Made by a program: the position numbers and the translations under genes. Of a DNA stretch of 64,000 nt, positions 20,170 to 30,024 are shown piece after piece. Positions within the stretch are counted from its first letter, which is position 1. Each line of letters opens with the position of its first letter. The stretch lies in NCBI GenBank assembly GCA_016125425.1, contig WGLT01000013.1, positions 62,001 to 126,000 on the forward strand, in the 5' to 3' direction. Under the pieces are notes generated by a model, which ran no database searches, was not told where the DNA came from, and saw nothing but the letters and a program-made list of their open reading frames with translations. The stretch is from Alphaproteobacteria bacterium (lineage in GTDB: Bacteria > Pseudomonadota > Alphaproteobacteria > Caulobacterales > Parvularculaceae).

Positions 20170-21353
20170 CGCAACCTCGCGGAAAGCTCGCCTGACCAAG
20201 CAGAGCCGGTGCGGCGGAATCCGCCGCTGTCTTGCGTGACGACGCCCAACTTCGACAGCGCTGCCTTGAGATCATCGATCCCGCTGTCAGTGCGGCTTCT
20301 GACCGTCACGACAAACTCGTTGCGGGCGGCGTTAAATCGTATGCGGTCTATCTGAACCGCGTCGTTGTTTTGCAGGGCGTCCGAGAATCGCGAGGCGAGC
20401 GCCAGGAAAGACGCGTCGCCTCCCTGTTTCGCCAAAATCCGCCGCGCATATGCGACAGGATCGTCGTTTGCCGCGTCCGGAAATCTCTTCACGTGAATTT
20501 CGCGGGCGGCTTTTGTCCACATCCCCGCCGTGACATCTGCGCGCACGCCTTGCGCGACAACGCCCGTAACGAAGAGCGCGCACGCCGCCGCCGCAAGAAG
20601 GCCCGCGCGCCGCCAGGGAACAAGCGCCGGGGCGATCGCCCGTTTCTGCTCAAACTCGCCTTGAAACAGATTCGGCGGCGCCGCCGCGGCCGTCGCCTCA
20701 CCGTAAAGCGAAAGAATAGCCGCGTCATCGGCCTCGCCCAGACGTTCAACCGCGCTATCTGCCGGAAACACGCGTTCGATGTCGCGCCCGCCAATCAGCT
20801 TCACATGCGGAGGCGCAGGCGCGAAGATATTCGGCGCGAGCGCTTCGAACATCCCGAGTTCGATCGCGAAGCCTGCGCCGTCGAAAGCGGCGACGACGCG
20901 CCCCGCTTCGGCGATGACGACCGCCTCTTCGTGAAGCCCGCTCAAGGCGAGGTAGTCCGCAGAGAGAATGTCGACAGAAAATCCGACCGCCGCAAAGGCG
21001 TCCCGCCAGTCTTCGACGATGGCTCTCTGCAACGCTACAGCCAATCCGCCCGCGGCGGCGACGTGCAACACGTCCGCCGATTCCCCGAGTTCGTCCTCCA
21101 TCAGGTACAGTGCGGCCGCGCGCGCCTTTGCGGCGCTGCGCGGAGCGGCCGCCATGCGCCGGGCGGCCACGACCTCTCCGGGCAAGAGCGCGATCACGCT
21201 ATCCGCGTTCTCCGCATACGCCGCCACAGAGGCGAGGTCAGCGGCGTTTTCGAGCCAGCCGCCCTCGATAAGTTGCGCGCCCGAAAAGCGGCCCCATCGG
21301 AACGGCGTCGTCGGCGACGCGCCCAGTAGCAATATGAATTGCTCGCCCGTCAT
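20166..21353 (-). CDS. gspL: Type II secretion system protein L
   Basis: A 395-residue protein with a cytoplasmic actin-like domain that binds GspE (residues 1-240), one transmembrane helix near 250-270 and a periplasmic GspM-like domain at the end. The sequence is divergent, but length, topology and position between gspK and gspM are right. The start overlaps the gspK stop by ATGA. Confidence 0.88.
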   Translation of the reverse strand: MTGEQFILLLGASPTTPFRWGRFSGAQLIEGGWLENAADLASVAAYAENADSVIALLPGEVVAARRMAAAPRSAAKARAAALYLMEDELGESADVLHVAAAGGLAVALQRAIVEDWRDAFAAVGFSVDILSADYLALSGLHEEAVVIAEAGRVVAAFDGAGFAIELGMFEALAPNIFAPAPPHVKLIGGRDIERVFPADSAVERLGEADDAAILSLYGEATAAAAPPNLFQGEFEQKRAIAPALVPWRRAGLLAAAACALFVTGVVAQGVRADVTAGMWTKAAREIHVKRFPDAANDDPVAYARRILAKQGGDASFLALASRFSDALQNNDAVQIDRIRFNAARNEFVVTVRSRTDSGIDDLKAALSKLGVVTQDSGGFRRTGSAWSGELSARLR

Positions 21354-22342
21354 TCAAATCGCCCGAAGCGGCGCGATAAAACATGCGCCTTGCCTTCCTG
21401 ATCGACCTCAAATGTCACGCTGAGGTCCGCGCTCCCATCTGCAAATCCGATAACAGCATCGGCCTCAAGGTAACGCGACCAGAGATTAAACTGCGTGTTT
21501 GTAAATTCTTTGATGCCGAGGTTGCGAATTTTGTCATTAGAGAAAAACTCGTCAATTGTATCGAACCCTCCGGGCGGCGTCGCCGCGATGACGTCCTGGG
21601 CCGCCGCCACAGAGAGCCGGCCGCCTGAAATAGCAACCAGCAACGGCGCGTCAGTATCTTGCAACATGTTAATGTTTACCGGCGACGGCGCGCTTGACGG
21701 CTGCGCGCAGAGAAAAGGCGCGATGGCGGCGTAGTCTTCGCGCGTGACGCCGGCGACGGCGCGCAGTTCAGAGACGTCGGCGAGCGGCTGCGCGCCGGTG
21801 CGATACGGCGTCGGCATATCCGCATAGACCGCGTCTTCAGCCCCTCCAGGCTCCTGGAAAGCGTTCCGGTCTATCCAATCGATGATCGCAGCCGCAATTG
21901 CCGGCGCATCGAAATTTGCCGCCCCCGTAGACGCCGCAAGCGCTTCGAATTCCTTTTTCGCCTCCGCGTTCGTCGTCTGCCCGTTCCCATCATCGACGAC
22001 CAGGCTGTTCAGATTAAAGCAACGCGTCCGGTCGACAATCGCCACAGTCGCTGTTCCGCCCTCCCCGGGGATTACAATCGGTTTCGCCATGAGCGGACTC
22101 GACAGGGTGAGCTTTCCCTTGCTTGCCGCCATTTGGGTCTCGATTGCGCTCTTGGCCAGAGTTTCGATCGCCAGCGCGCGCCAGATGAGTACGTTTTGCT
22201 GACGCATGTTCAGGGCGCGGCGCGCCGAGAGCATCATCCGTTCGCTCATCGCCAACGATATAAAGGCGAGCGTTGCGACGAGCAAAAGCACGATAATGAG
22301 CGCAGCGCCTTTCTGTCGGGCTCGTTCCCGCAGCGTGCTCAT
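21350..22342 (-). CDS. gspK: Type II secretion minor pseudopilin GspK
   Basis: 330 residues, typical of the large minor pseudopilin. The prepilin site is KG|AALIIVLLLVATLAF, without the Glu at +5, which is characteristic for GspK at the tip of the pseudopilus. The helix-hairpin-helix-like domain with NINMLQDTDAPLL follows. Start and end overlap gspJ and gspL by 4 bases. Confidence 0.92.
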   Translation of the reverse strand: MSTLRERARQKGAALIIVLLLVATLAFISLAMSERMMLSARRALNMRQQNVLIWRALAIETLAKSAIETQMAASKGKLTLSSPLMAKPIVIPGEGGTATVAIVDRTRCFNLNSLVVDDGNGQTTNAEAKKEFEALAASTGAANFDAPAIAAAIIDWIDRNAFQEPGGAEDAVYADMPTPYRTGAQPLADVSELRAVAGVTREDYAAIAPFLCAQPSSAPSPVNINMLQDTDAPLLVAISGGRLSVAAAQDVIAATPPGGFDTIDEFFSNDKIRNLGIKEFTNTQFNLWSRYLEADAVIGFADGSADLSVTFEVDQEGKAHVLSRRFGRFE

Positions 22343-23007
22343 GACTGCCCCCCAGTCCCGCGCCCGAGCGCGCCGATCCAGAAGCGCTGCTCAATCAGTC
22401 CGTATCGAGCGCTTTCCATCGACAAGGCTATCGCCCGCGGGAAAGTCGCGCTGCCGCGTTGCGGCCACCCCGACACCCAATCGAGCTCTCCTCGCGCTTC
22501 GCCTGCGAGAAAGCTGATCTCAATCGCATTCGCGTTCTTAAACAGCACCCTATCGAATCGCGGCTGTCCGCGCGCATCATCGAGATAGGGACGCGTACGC
22601 CGGATTATCGCGCCGTTCTTCTCAAGATATTCGACATATTGCAGACTCGAGCGCGGGGCTTGCGCGCCCGGATTCGTCCAGCCGCGCCGAACGAATGCGA
22701 GAAGAAGGCGCTCTCCCTGCGGCGCGCGACGAGTCAGCGCGAGTTCCTTCCCGCCCAAAAACGCAGGACCCGAGATCGAACCAAACTCATCGCGCGTGGC
22801 GCGATCGACAAGCTGCAGCATGTCGTCCCGAATGATCGCGCGCGCCGTTTCGAATTCCCTCAATCCCTGGTCGACGGCGTCGAGCCGCTCGCGCGTGTCA
22901 ATCGCAAGGCGGAGCGCGTACACGCACCCCGCCGCCACGAGCGAGAACACGACCAGCGCCACCAGCACTTCGGCCAGCGTGAACCCGTTTTGGCGCGCGC
23001 CCTTCAC
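22339..23007 (-). CDS. gspJ: Type II secretion minor pseudopilin GspJ
   Basis: 222 residues. The prepilin motif NG|FTLAEVLVALVVFSLVA near the N-terminus has Glu at +5. The C-terminal pseudopilin domain has the expected size. It forms the tip complex with GspI and GspK. Both ends overlap neighbours by ATGA. Confidence 0.92.
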   Translation of the reverse strand: MKGARQNGFTLAEVLVALVVFSLVAAGCVYALRLAIDTRERLDAVDQGLREFETARAIIRDDMLQLVDRATRDEFGSISGPAFLGGKELALTRRAPQGERLLLAFVRRGWTNPGAQAPRSSLQYVEYLEKNGAIIRRTRPYLDDARGQPRFDRVLFKNANAIEISFLAGEARGELDWVSGWPQRGSATFPRAIALSMESARYGLIEQRFWIGALGRGTGGQS

Positions 23008-23381
23008 TGTTCCTCCGCCTTCGCCGTAACGGCTTCCGCCTCAACGCGTCCCGCGCGGTCCATCACTTTGACCTGAATGCGCGCGATCCCGCGCGCATTG
23101 ATATTGGAAACCGAGCGGATAACGGTCCATGAACGACCTGCGAACTGCTTGGAGACCTTCTTGTCCCCGCGCTCGAGCGCGTACACTTTCCCCAGCGCTT
23201 CGACCATTTCGTTATCGAGAAGCACGCCGGCGAGGAAGCGCGTCTCCGCCTCGGCTTCAAAGCGCGCGCTCTGTGAGGCGAGCGCAAGCACGGCCCCCGC
23301 GATCAGTCCGAGAATCGCCAGCGCGACCAGCACTTCGATCAGCGTAAAGCCGCGTTCGCCTCTAGGAGACGGGGCTGGCAT
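23004..23381 (-). CDS. gspI: Type II secretion minor pseudopilin GspI
   Basis: 125 residues. The cleavage motif RG|FTLIEVLVALAILGL has Glu at +5, and the short globular domain contains the GspI-like LLDNEMVEALG segment. The start lies 20 bases inside the end of gspH, consistent with coupling. Confidence 0.92.
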   Translation of the reverse strand: MPAPSPRGERGFTLIEVLVALAILGLIAGAVLALASQSARFEAEAETRFLAGVLLDNEMVEALGKVYALERGDKKVSKQFAGRSWTVIRSVSNINARGIARIQVKVMDRAGRVEAEAVTAKAEEQ

Positions 23382-23877
23382 GCTTTTTCACCTTGATATC
23401 GCCGTTATCGTCAAAGGATACGTCCCAACGTTCGCGTCTGTCGGCGAACTCGGCCGTGAAGGCGACGCCAAGCCCGATCGGATCGAAGACGACGCGACGC
23501 GATGCGTTTTCGGGGTCCGCGGCGGGCTTTTCATTGGCGAGCGCCGGATCGGCGATGTTCAGCGACATCGCGACCCCCTTTGAGAGACTGTGGGCCTTGA
23601 GAGCCGCATTGTCGGAGACCGGCCGCCACACGCCGCCGACATAGGCCGCAAAGACATAGCCGTGCGCGCTCGCTTCAAGGCTCAGCGTGCGTTCTGACAC
23701 AATCGCCTCGTCGGTCGCTGCGGCGAGGTGCGCGGCGAAGCGATCGGCCTCTGCTCGCGCCGGCCCGTGCGGCGGCGGCGCGCTCATGACCGCGACGCTT
23801 GCGGCGAGTCCGACGATTGCGAGCGCGACGAGCAGCTCGATCAGGGTGACGCCGCGCTCGCTCGTTCGCCGTCTCAA
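23362..23877 (-). CDS. gspH: Type II secretion minor pseudopilin GspH
   Basis: 171 residues from a TTG start at 23877. That codon overlaps the gspG stop (TTGA) and puts the prepilin site RG|VTLIELLVALAIVGL only eight residues in, as expected. An upstream ATG at 24006 would add 43 Arg-rich residues read from within gspG and is unlikely. The globular part carries a GspH-like C-terminal strand set (RERWDVSFDDNGDI). Confidence 0.88.
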   Translation of the reverse strand: MRRRTSERGVTLIELLVALAIVGLAASVAVMSAPPPHGPARAEADRFAAHLAAATDEAIVSERTLSLEASAHGYVFAAYVGGVWRPVSDNAALKAHSLSKGVAMSLNIADPALANEKPAADPENASRRVVFDPIGLGVAFTAEFADRRERWDVSFDDNGDIKVKKHASPVS

Positions 23878-24341
23878 TTGTCTTCCATCCAGTTGCCGAT
23901 ATCGGCGTTGTCGCCTTCGCCTCCCGGCGCCTTGTCCGCGCCGAGGGAATAAAGATCGTACGCGCCATGCTCTCCGGGCGAGCGATATTGATAGGGCGTT
24001 CCCCAAGGATCCTTGAGATTGGTCTTTTTGAGGTAGCCGCCCGGACGATATTGAGACGTATCGGGAAGATCGGAGGGCGCAGTCAGCAGCGCATTCAATC
24101 CTTCTTCGGTCGTCGGATAGGAAAGCATGTCAAGCCGGTAGAGATCGAGCGCGTTCTCCAGCGCCTTGATGTCGAGTTTCGCTTTCTTGACGCGCGCCTT
24201 GTCGGCCTCCGGCAGCACATTGATCACGATAATCGTTGAAATCAGCGCCAGAATGACAAGCACAACAAGGAGTTCGATCAGCGTAATGCCTTTCTGACGC
24301 CGCTTTCGATTCAAAATCTCTGCAATTGACTTTGCGCGCAT
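23874..24341 (-). CDS. gspG: Type II secretion major pseudopilin GspG
   Basis: 155 residues. The prepilin site KG|ITLIELLVVLVILAL has Glu at +5. The C-terminal domain holds the calcium-loop region and the GspG signature DPWGTPYQYRSPGEHG plus YDLYSLGAD. It is the main subunit of the pseudopilus that pushes substrates through the secretin. Confidence 0.96.
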   Translation of the reverse strand: MRAKSIAEILNRKRRQKGITLIELLVVLVILALISTIIVINVLPEADKARVKKAKLDIKALENALDLYRLDMLSYPTTEEGLNALLTAPSDLPDTSQYRPGGYLKKTNLKDPWGTPYQYRSPGEHGAYDLYSLGADKAPGGEGDNADIGNWMEDN

Positions 24342-24367
24342 CGGTGCACCCCTGTCCTGGCCTGCTG

Positions 24368-25582
24368 CTAACCGGAAACGAGAGAGTTGAGACGAAGAAT
24401 CGGCAACATGATCGCTGCGACGATGGCCATGACGACGCCGCCCATCATCACGATGATCGCCGGTTCGAGCAGTCTCAAGGCGACGGTCGAAGCGGTGTCG
24501 AACTCCTCTTCAAGTTGAAGGGCGGCCTTGTCGAGCATCGCCGGCACTTCGCCGGCTCGCTCGCCGGCGGCGACCATATGCGTCATCATCGATGGCAACA
24601 CATTGGCGCGTCGCAGAGCGCCTGCAAGCGAAGCGCCCTCCCCGACCATCGTAATCGCCCCGTCAAGACGCTCGCGTATATAGTCATTCGACACCGTGCG
24701 CTGCGCGCCTTTGAGACTGTCCAGAAAGGGCGCGCCCCCAGCGACAAGCGTCGACAGCGTTCTGGCGAAGCGGGCGCCGTCAAGACCGCGCAGGAGATTG
24801 CCGAGGATCGGTATCGCGAGCATGCGCGCGTCGACCTGACGCTTGAACGCGGGAACGCGCATCGCACGCCAGAACGCAACGCCGGCGATGATGATCCCTG
24901 CGGCCAGGATCAGCCCGTATGACCCCAGAAACGACGAGACGCCGACGACAATTCGGGTAATCAACGGAAGTTGCGCGTTGAAGGTGTCGAACTGTTCGAC
25001 AATCTTGGGCACGACGCCAGTCATCAGGGCGATCACGACGCCGCCCGCGACGAATGCGAGAACCGCCGGATAGATGAGTGCGGCGAGCGCCTTGTTGCGC
25101 ATTGAGCGGTTTTTCTCGAGCATCGTCGCCAGACGATCGAGAACGCCGCCGAGATCGCCGGACGCCTCGCCGGCCGCAATGACGGCGCGATAAAGCGGGG
25201 AAAAAGATTTCGGGTCTTCGCCCAGCGCGTCCGCGAACCGCCAGCCTTCCGTCACGCGCTCGCGAACCGCCAGCATCCGGCTTCTTACGCCGGACTTGTC
25301 GGTTTGCAGCGCAACCGCGTTCAGCGCCTCCTCGAGCGGCGTCGCGGCGCTGAGCAGAACCGCCAACTGGCGCGTAACGGCGACGAGATCGCCCGCGCCG
25401 ACGCGGGGCGCTGCGCGTCCGCCGAGCCGGCCCCGACGCTCCTCGCGCGGCGCCGAAACGCGCACCGGCGTGAGACTGAGCCGACGCAATTCGAGCCGCG
25501 CCTGGCGCGCCGTGTCCGCGGAGACGACGCCGCGTTTCGACCGGCCGGCGACGTCGAGCGCCTCATATTCAAACGCCGGCAT
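24368..25582 (-). CDS. gspF: Type II secretion inner-membrane platform protein GspF
   Basis: 404 residues with two T2SSF domains (about 70-190 and 270-395) and three hydrophobic stretches. The opening PAFEYEALDVAGRSKRGVV is family-typical. The ATG at 25582 is chosen; four tandem AGG triplets directly precede it, giving a very strong if closely spaced ribosome binding site. A TTG at 25603 is in frame. It overlaps the end of gspE by 14 bases. Confidence 0.95.
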   Translation of the reverse strand: MPAFEYEALDVAGRSKRGVVSADTARQARLELRRLSLTPVRVSAPREERRGRLGGRAAPRVGAGDLVAVTRQLAVLLSAATPLEEALNAVALQTDKSGVRSRMLAVRERVTEGWRFADALGEDPKSFSPLYRAVIAAGEASGDLGGVLDRLATMLEKNRSMRNKALAALIYPAVLAFVAGGVVIALMTGVVPKIVEQFDTFNAQLPLITRIVVGVSSFLGSYGLILAAGIIIAGVAFWRAMRVPAFKRQVDARMLAIPILGNLLRGLDGARFARTLSTLVAGGAPFLDSLKGAQRTVSNDYIRERLDGAITMVGEGASLAGALRRANVLPSMMTHMVAAGERAGEVPAMLDKAALQLEEEFDTASTVALRLLEPAIIVMMGGVVMAIVAAIMLPILRLNSLVSG

Positions 25583-27074
25583 CCTCCTCCTCCTGTCGGA
25601 CAACGCGCAGCACTTCTTCGAGCGATGTTACGCCGTCGACGACATGCGCAAAACCGCATTGCGCGAGCGTGCGCGTCTTGCGGAATGCGTGGGCCGCCAT
25701 CTCCTGTTCGCTTGCATCGTCGTGAATAAGCCTTTTCAGTTTTTCGTCAGCGACGACGAGTTCGTAAACGCCGACACGCCCTTCATAACCCGTCAACGCA
25801 CAGCGCCCGCACCCGGCCGCGCGATAGATGGTCGTCTTCTCGCCCTTGCCTATGCCGAGCAAAGCGCGCTCGGCCGCGTCGGGCTCATAGGGCTCCTTGC
25901 AGGACGGGCAGAGCCTGCGCACGAGGCGCTGGGCGAGCACGGCTGCGATCGTCGAGGAAAGAAGAAACGGCTCCGCGCCCATGTCGCGCAAGCGCGTGAC
26001 CGCGCCGATCGCTGAATTCGTGTGAACGGTCGACAGGACGAGATGGCCGGTGAGCGCCGCCTGAATCGCGATCTCTGCGGTTTCGACGTCGCGGATCTCT
26101 CCCACCATAACGATGTCGGGGTCCTGCCGAAGAATCGCACGCAACCCCGTCGCGAACGTCATGCCGACCTTGGGATTGATTTGCGTCTGGCCGACCCCGT
26201 CAATGGCGTATTCCACCGGATCTTCAACCGTCAGGATGTTCCGGCTCGGATCATTGAGCAGCGATAACGCCCCGTAGAGCGTTGTCGTCTTGCCCGAGCC
26301 CGTCGGTCCGGTGACGAGAATGATGCCGTTCGGCCGCTGGAGAGCGAGCTTGAAACGCGCTTTCAGCTCCGCCGGCATGCCGAGCGCGTCGAGATCGAGA
26401 CGCGCCTCATCTTTATCAAGAATACGCATGACGACGCGCTCGCCGAAGCGCGCCGGCAGGGTGGAGACGCGCACATCGACCGCCTTTCCGCCGAGCGCAA
26501 TCGAAATTCGTCCATCCTGCGGGACTCGTCTTTCCGCAATGTCGAGCCGCGCCATCACCTTGATTCGACTGACGATGACCGGAGTCATGCGCGACGGCAG
26601 CGAAAGAATCTCGCGCAGCACGCCGTCGATTCTGAGGCGCACGGACAGTGACTTTTCGTAAGGCTCGACATGGATGTCCGACGCCTTGACCTTCACAGCT
26701 TCGGCAATAAGCGCGTTGATCAGGCGGATAACAGGCGCGTCGTCCTCGCTGTCGAGAAGATCGGCCGTCTTCGGCAGTCCTTCGGCGAGCGACACGAGAT
26801 CGGCTTCGTCCGCGGGCAAGGAAAAATCGCCCGAGCTAATAGCGTTCACAGAATAAATTTCTGAAAGCCGCCGTTCGAACGCGTCGGTCGACATTTTGTC
26901 GACGACAATCGGCGCGCCCACAACCCTGCGCGTTTCGATGATCGCCCAAGGGTCAGGCTCGCCCCGCGCGCCGATAATGACGGGACGAGCGGCCGGATCG
27001 AGCACGATAAGGCCGCGCTCCTTGGCGAATGCATAAGTGAGCCTGACGGCCGGGCGTTCTTCGACTTCACTCAT
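25569..27074 (-). CDS. gspE: Type II secretion ATPase GspE
   Basis: 501 residues. The N-terminal domain is short. The C-terminal ATPase has Walker A GPTGSGKTTTLYG (residues 256-268), Asp boxes, Walker B-type DPDIVMVGEIRD and a CxxC...CxxC zinc site (LCPSCKEPYEP ... GCGRC). It powers pseudopilus assembly from the cytoplasm. The start lies 8 bases inside the end of gspD. Confidence 0.97.
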   Translation of the reverse strand: MSEVEERPAVRLTYAFAKERGLIVLDPAARPVIIGARGEPDPWAIIETRRVVGAPIVVDKMSTDAFERRLSEIYSVNAISSGDFSLPADEADLVSLAEGLPKTADLLDSEDDAPVIRLINALIAEAVKVKASDIHVEPYEKSLSVRLRIDGVLREILSLPSRMTPVIVSRIKVMARLDIAERRVPQDGRISIALGGKAVDVRVSTLPARFGERVVMRILDKDEARLDLDALGMPAELKARFKLALQRPNGIILVTGPTGSGKTTTLYGALSLLNDPSRNILTVEDPVEYAIDGVGQTQINPKVGMTFATGLRAILRQDPDIVMVGEIRDVETAEIAIQAALTGHLVLSTVHTNSAIGAVTRLRDMGAEPFLLSSTIAAVLAQRLVRRLCPSCKEPYEPDAAERALLGIGKGEKTTIYRAAGCGRCALTGYEGRVGVYELVVADEKLKRLIHDDASEQEMAAHAFRKTRTLAQCGFAHVVDGVTSLEEVLRVVRQEEEDAGV

Positions 27075-29133
27075 CGCCTGCGCCGCTCCCCGTCCCCGAA
27101 GAGGACGGTTGTTTCACGGATGCGCCGGTGCTGGTTCCGGTCACCTGATCGATCAGTCGATCGATATCCGACTTCGAGCGCCCGGTCGAAAGCAGCTCCT
27201 TGGCGCGAAGATAATCGAGCTTCTTCGTCGTCGCCGCCCGAGCCGTATCTTCATCGCGTAGGATCGTCGGTCGAATAAAGACCATCAGATTCCGACGCGT
27301 TCGCGAGTGAGCCGTATGCTTGAAAAGACGGCCCGCAACCGGAATGTCGCCAAGCACCGGCACTTTGTCCTCGCTGTGCTGGACTGTATCGTCGACCAGG
27401 CCGCCGATCACCAGGATGTCACCGTCATCGACAAGCGCGGTCGTCGATATCTCCCGTTTGTTCGTGATGAGATCGGTCGAGGACTGGATGATCTGGCCGG
27501 CGACGCTCGACGTTTCCTGCGTGATCTTGAGCGTGACGGTGCCGCCTTCATTGATCTGCGGCGTAACCTTCAGAATTGTGCCGACCTGCTCGCGCGAGAC
27601 TGTCCGGAACGCATTCTGGAAATTGTCGCCGACCGCTTCCCCCGTCGTGATTGGAATTTCCTGGCCTACAGAAAGCGACGCTTCCTGATTATCGAGCGTG
27701 ACCACGGAAGGCGTCGACAAGACGTTCGACGTGTCGTCCTGCTTGATCGCCGTCAGAATCGCGCTGAATACCGTTCCGTCGCCGATCTGGCCTGCGCCGC
27801 CGAGACCGAATCCATTAATGCCGAGCAACGCGTCAAGCGCCGCCTTTGTAAGATCCGATCCGAACGAACTGCTGACATTGCTCGGCAGGTTTCCCGTTTG
27901 CAGGAGAGTCGGCCCGGCAAGCGCGAGCACATTCGGCGACGCGCGCTGAAAGTTCGTCGTCACGAAAGGCACCGTGCTGCCCTTGGTGCCGGTGAAGAAA
28001 TATTGCAGCCCGAGTTCGCGCGCCGTCGTATCGGAGACCTCGACGATGATCGCCTCAATCAGCACCTGCGGACGCCGGATGTCCAACTGCGCGATCACGT
28101 TATGCAACGTACGCTGAATATCAGCGTCGCCATTAATAATTATGGAGTTGGTCGCCTTGTCGAACGCGATCATCGCGCGTCCCTTGCCGACAGACGCTGA
28201 GACCGGCGCGGGCGGAGTCGCCCCGGAGGCGCCGCCGCCTGCATCACCGCCCGTGGCGTCGCCGCCCTGCGAATTGACGATTTGCCGAAGCAGCGGCGCA
28301 AGCTGTTCGGCGTTCGCATGATTGAGAAAGACGACCGAAAGATCGGACTTCGAACCGCCGATTTCATCAAGCTGGGAAATCACGCCGGTCAGACGAGATA
28401 TGACCGACGGCTCGGCCCGGATCAGGATAGAGTTGCTCGCCTCCATGGGAACGACGCTGACATTGGATGACTGTCCGCCGTTCTCATTGGTCATTTGCTG
28501 GGCGAGACCACTGACCACTCGCGCGACTTCGGCCGCAGACGCATTCTGAAGCGGGATCGTCTTGTAAACGGTCGTATCGCGATCGAGCTGATCAAGCACT
28601 TTCCGCAGGCGCGCGACATTCTCCGCTGTGTCGACGAGAATGAGCGCGTTGCCGCTGCGCACCGGCGCGACGATTCCCTTCTCATTGACGAGTTGAGAGA
28701 GGTTCGCGGCCGCCTCTCTGGAATCTATATACCGCAAACGGACAATCTGCGTAACGAGATCCCCCCTTTCGGCGGCGCCGACAGGCCCCGCCGATCGCGG
28801 CGCCTCCTGCATCGGCACGATTTTGTATTTGTTCGCGCCAAGCGGGGTCGCGACAAAGCCGTTCACGCGAAGCATCGCCTGAAAGAGCTCCCACGCCTCA
28901 TCCGGACACAGCCCCCCGTCAGGCGGCGATTTCACGGTGACGCGTCCTTGAACGCGCGGATCGAGCAGGAATGTCCGGCCTGTCCTGATGGCGATATCGT
29001 CGACCACCGCACGAATGTCAGCATCCTCGTAATTCAGCTCCGCGCCGCATTGCGCGTTCGGTTCGGCCGCAATAGCCGGCAGAGCCAAACCAAGAAGGGC
29101 TATCAGGGCGAGCGGGAGCTTCATGCGAAACAC
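27067..29133 (-). CDS. gspD: Type II secretion secretin GspD
   Basis: A 688-residue outer-membrane secretin: a Sec signal peptide (ends near IAAEPNA), N0-N3 domains in the first 350 residues, then the secretin domain with VPVLGDIPVAGRLF near the C-terminus. The GTG at 29133 is favoured because GGAGG lies 7 bases upstream and it directly follows the gspC stop; an ATG at 29124 is three codons inside. The Gly/Ala/Ser-rich linker around residues 290-310 is usual. The pilotin needed for its targeting was not recognised. Confidence 0.97.
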   Translation of the reverse strand: MFRMKLPLALIALLGLALPAIAAEPNAQCGAELNYEDADIRAVVDDIAIRTGRTFLLDPRVQGRVTVKSPPDGGLCPDEAWELFQAMLRVNGFVATPLGANKYKIVPMQEAPRSAGPVGAAERGDLVTQIVRLRYIDSREAAANLSQLVNEKGIVAPVRSGNALILVDTAENVARLRKVLDQLDRDTTVYKTIPLQNASAAEVARVVSGLAQQMTNENGGQSSNVSVVPMEASNSILIRAEPSVISRLTGVISQLDEIGGSKSDLSVVFLNHANAEQLAPLLRQIVNSQGGDATGGDAGGGASGATPPAPVSASVGKGRAMIAFDKATNSIIINGDADIQRTLHNVIAQLDIRRPQVLIEAIIVEVSDTTARELGLQYFFTGTKGSTVPFVTTNFQRASPNVLALAGPTLLQTGNLPSNVSSSFGSDLTKAALDALLGINGFGLGGAGQIGDGTVFSAILTAIKQDDTSNVLSTPSVVTLDNQEASLSVGQEIPITTGEAVGDNFQNAFRTVSREQVGTILKVTPQINEGGTVTLKITQETSSVAGQIIQSSTDLITNKREISTTALVDDGDILVIGGLVDDTVQHSEDKVPVLGDIPVAGRLFKHTAHSRTRRNLMVFIRPTILRDEDTARAATTKKLDYLRAKELLSTGRSKSDIDRLIDQVTGTSTGASVKQPSSSGTGSGAGDE

Positions 29134-30024
29134 TTACTGGCCTCCCGCAAGCGGGACGGTAATCGGCAAGCGCACGCCGTTACGCTCGACCGTCACCGAA
29201 ATCTGTCGCGCGCCGCGCATGTCCTGGATCGCCTGATCGAGTTCGACGGGCGTTTTGGGCAATGGCTGGCCGTTGATCGCGATCAGTTCATCGCCGTCCG
29301 AAAAGCCGAGGCTCGCAAAGCGCGCCGGATCGGCGCCGGGATGCAGACGGACTTCCGATATGCCGCTCGCATTCAGCTTCGGCTCGATCCTGACGAGATC
29401 GGAAAAGCTTTTCACGGGCGGCGGCGCGCTCGCCGATGGCAGGCTCGGAGGCGTATAGGGCTTATCCTGCTTCGTCGGCAGATGCAGGGCTTCCCGCATG
29501 CCGTCGCGCGAGATGATGACTTTGTCCCGGAAAACCTCGGCCAGCGTTGCTCCGCAGCAAATGGCGTCGCCGACGAAATAGGTCTTTTGCTTGCCGTCGG
29601 GCGTCGCGATGACAGCGCTCGCGCGTTCCGGGTCGAGCCATGTGCCGCGCAAAACGAGGCTGAGATTCGTGCCGCCAAGAGCGGCGACTCCCGGCGAATC
29701 AACGGCGGCGGGCGCGCCGGCGGTCCGGAACGGATTGCCGACCGCAATCGGCGCCGGCCTGGCGACCGCGCTTGGCGGCGGCGCTTCAATCGCGGGCATG
29801 GGCTCGAAAATCGTCCAGAACAAACGCGCCGCCAGAAATGCGATGAGAAGAACGAGCCCGAACTCCACGGCGCCGATCAGCCAGCGGCCTTCGCCGGGCC
29901 GCGGCCGGCGGCGGCCCAGGCCCGCGAGCCTGGCGAGCCACGCGCCAAGCTTGGCCGCGGCGGCGGCCGTTTTGTTCAACTGACCTTGTCCGATGACAGC
30001 CACGCGCACTACCCGAAAGCCCAA
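29134..30024 (-). CDS. gspC: Type II secretion system protein C (PDZ-containing)
   Basis: 296 residues: a basic N-terminus, one transmembrane helix (about 48-70), a Pro/Ala-rich linker, an HR domain (LSLVLRGTWLDPERASAVI) and a C-terminal PDZ domain (GFSDGDELIAINGQPL). GspC links the inner platform to GspD. The start is a TTG with AGGGA upstream; GTG codons at 30009 and 30003 are alternatives. It is the first gene of the 13-gene minus-strand operon. Confidence 0.92.
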   Translation of the reverse strand: MGFRVVRVAVIGQGQLNKTAAAAAKLGAWLARLAGLGRRRPRPGEGRWLIGAVEFGLVLLIAFLAARLFWTIFEPMPAIEAPPPSAVARPAPIAVGNPFRTAGAPAAVDSPGVAALGGTNLSLVLRGTWLDPERASAVIATPDGKQKTYFVGDAICCGATLAEVFRDKVIISRDGMREALHLPTKQDKPYTPPSLPSASAPPPVKSFSDLVRIEPKLNASGISEVRLHPGADPARFASLGFSDGDELIAINGQPLPKTPVELDQAIQDMRGARQISVTVERNGVRLPITVPLAGGQ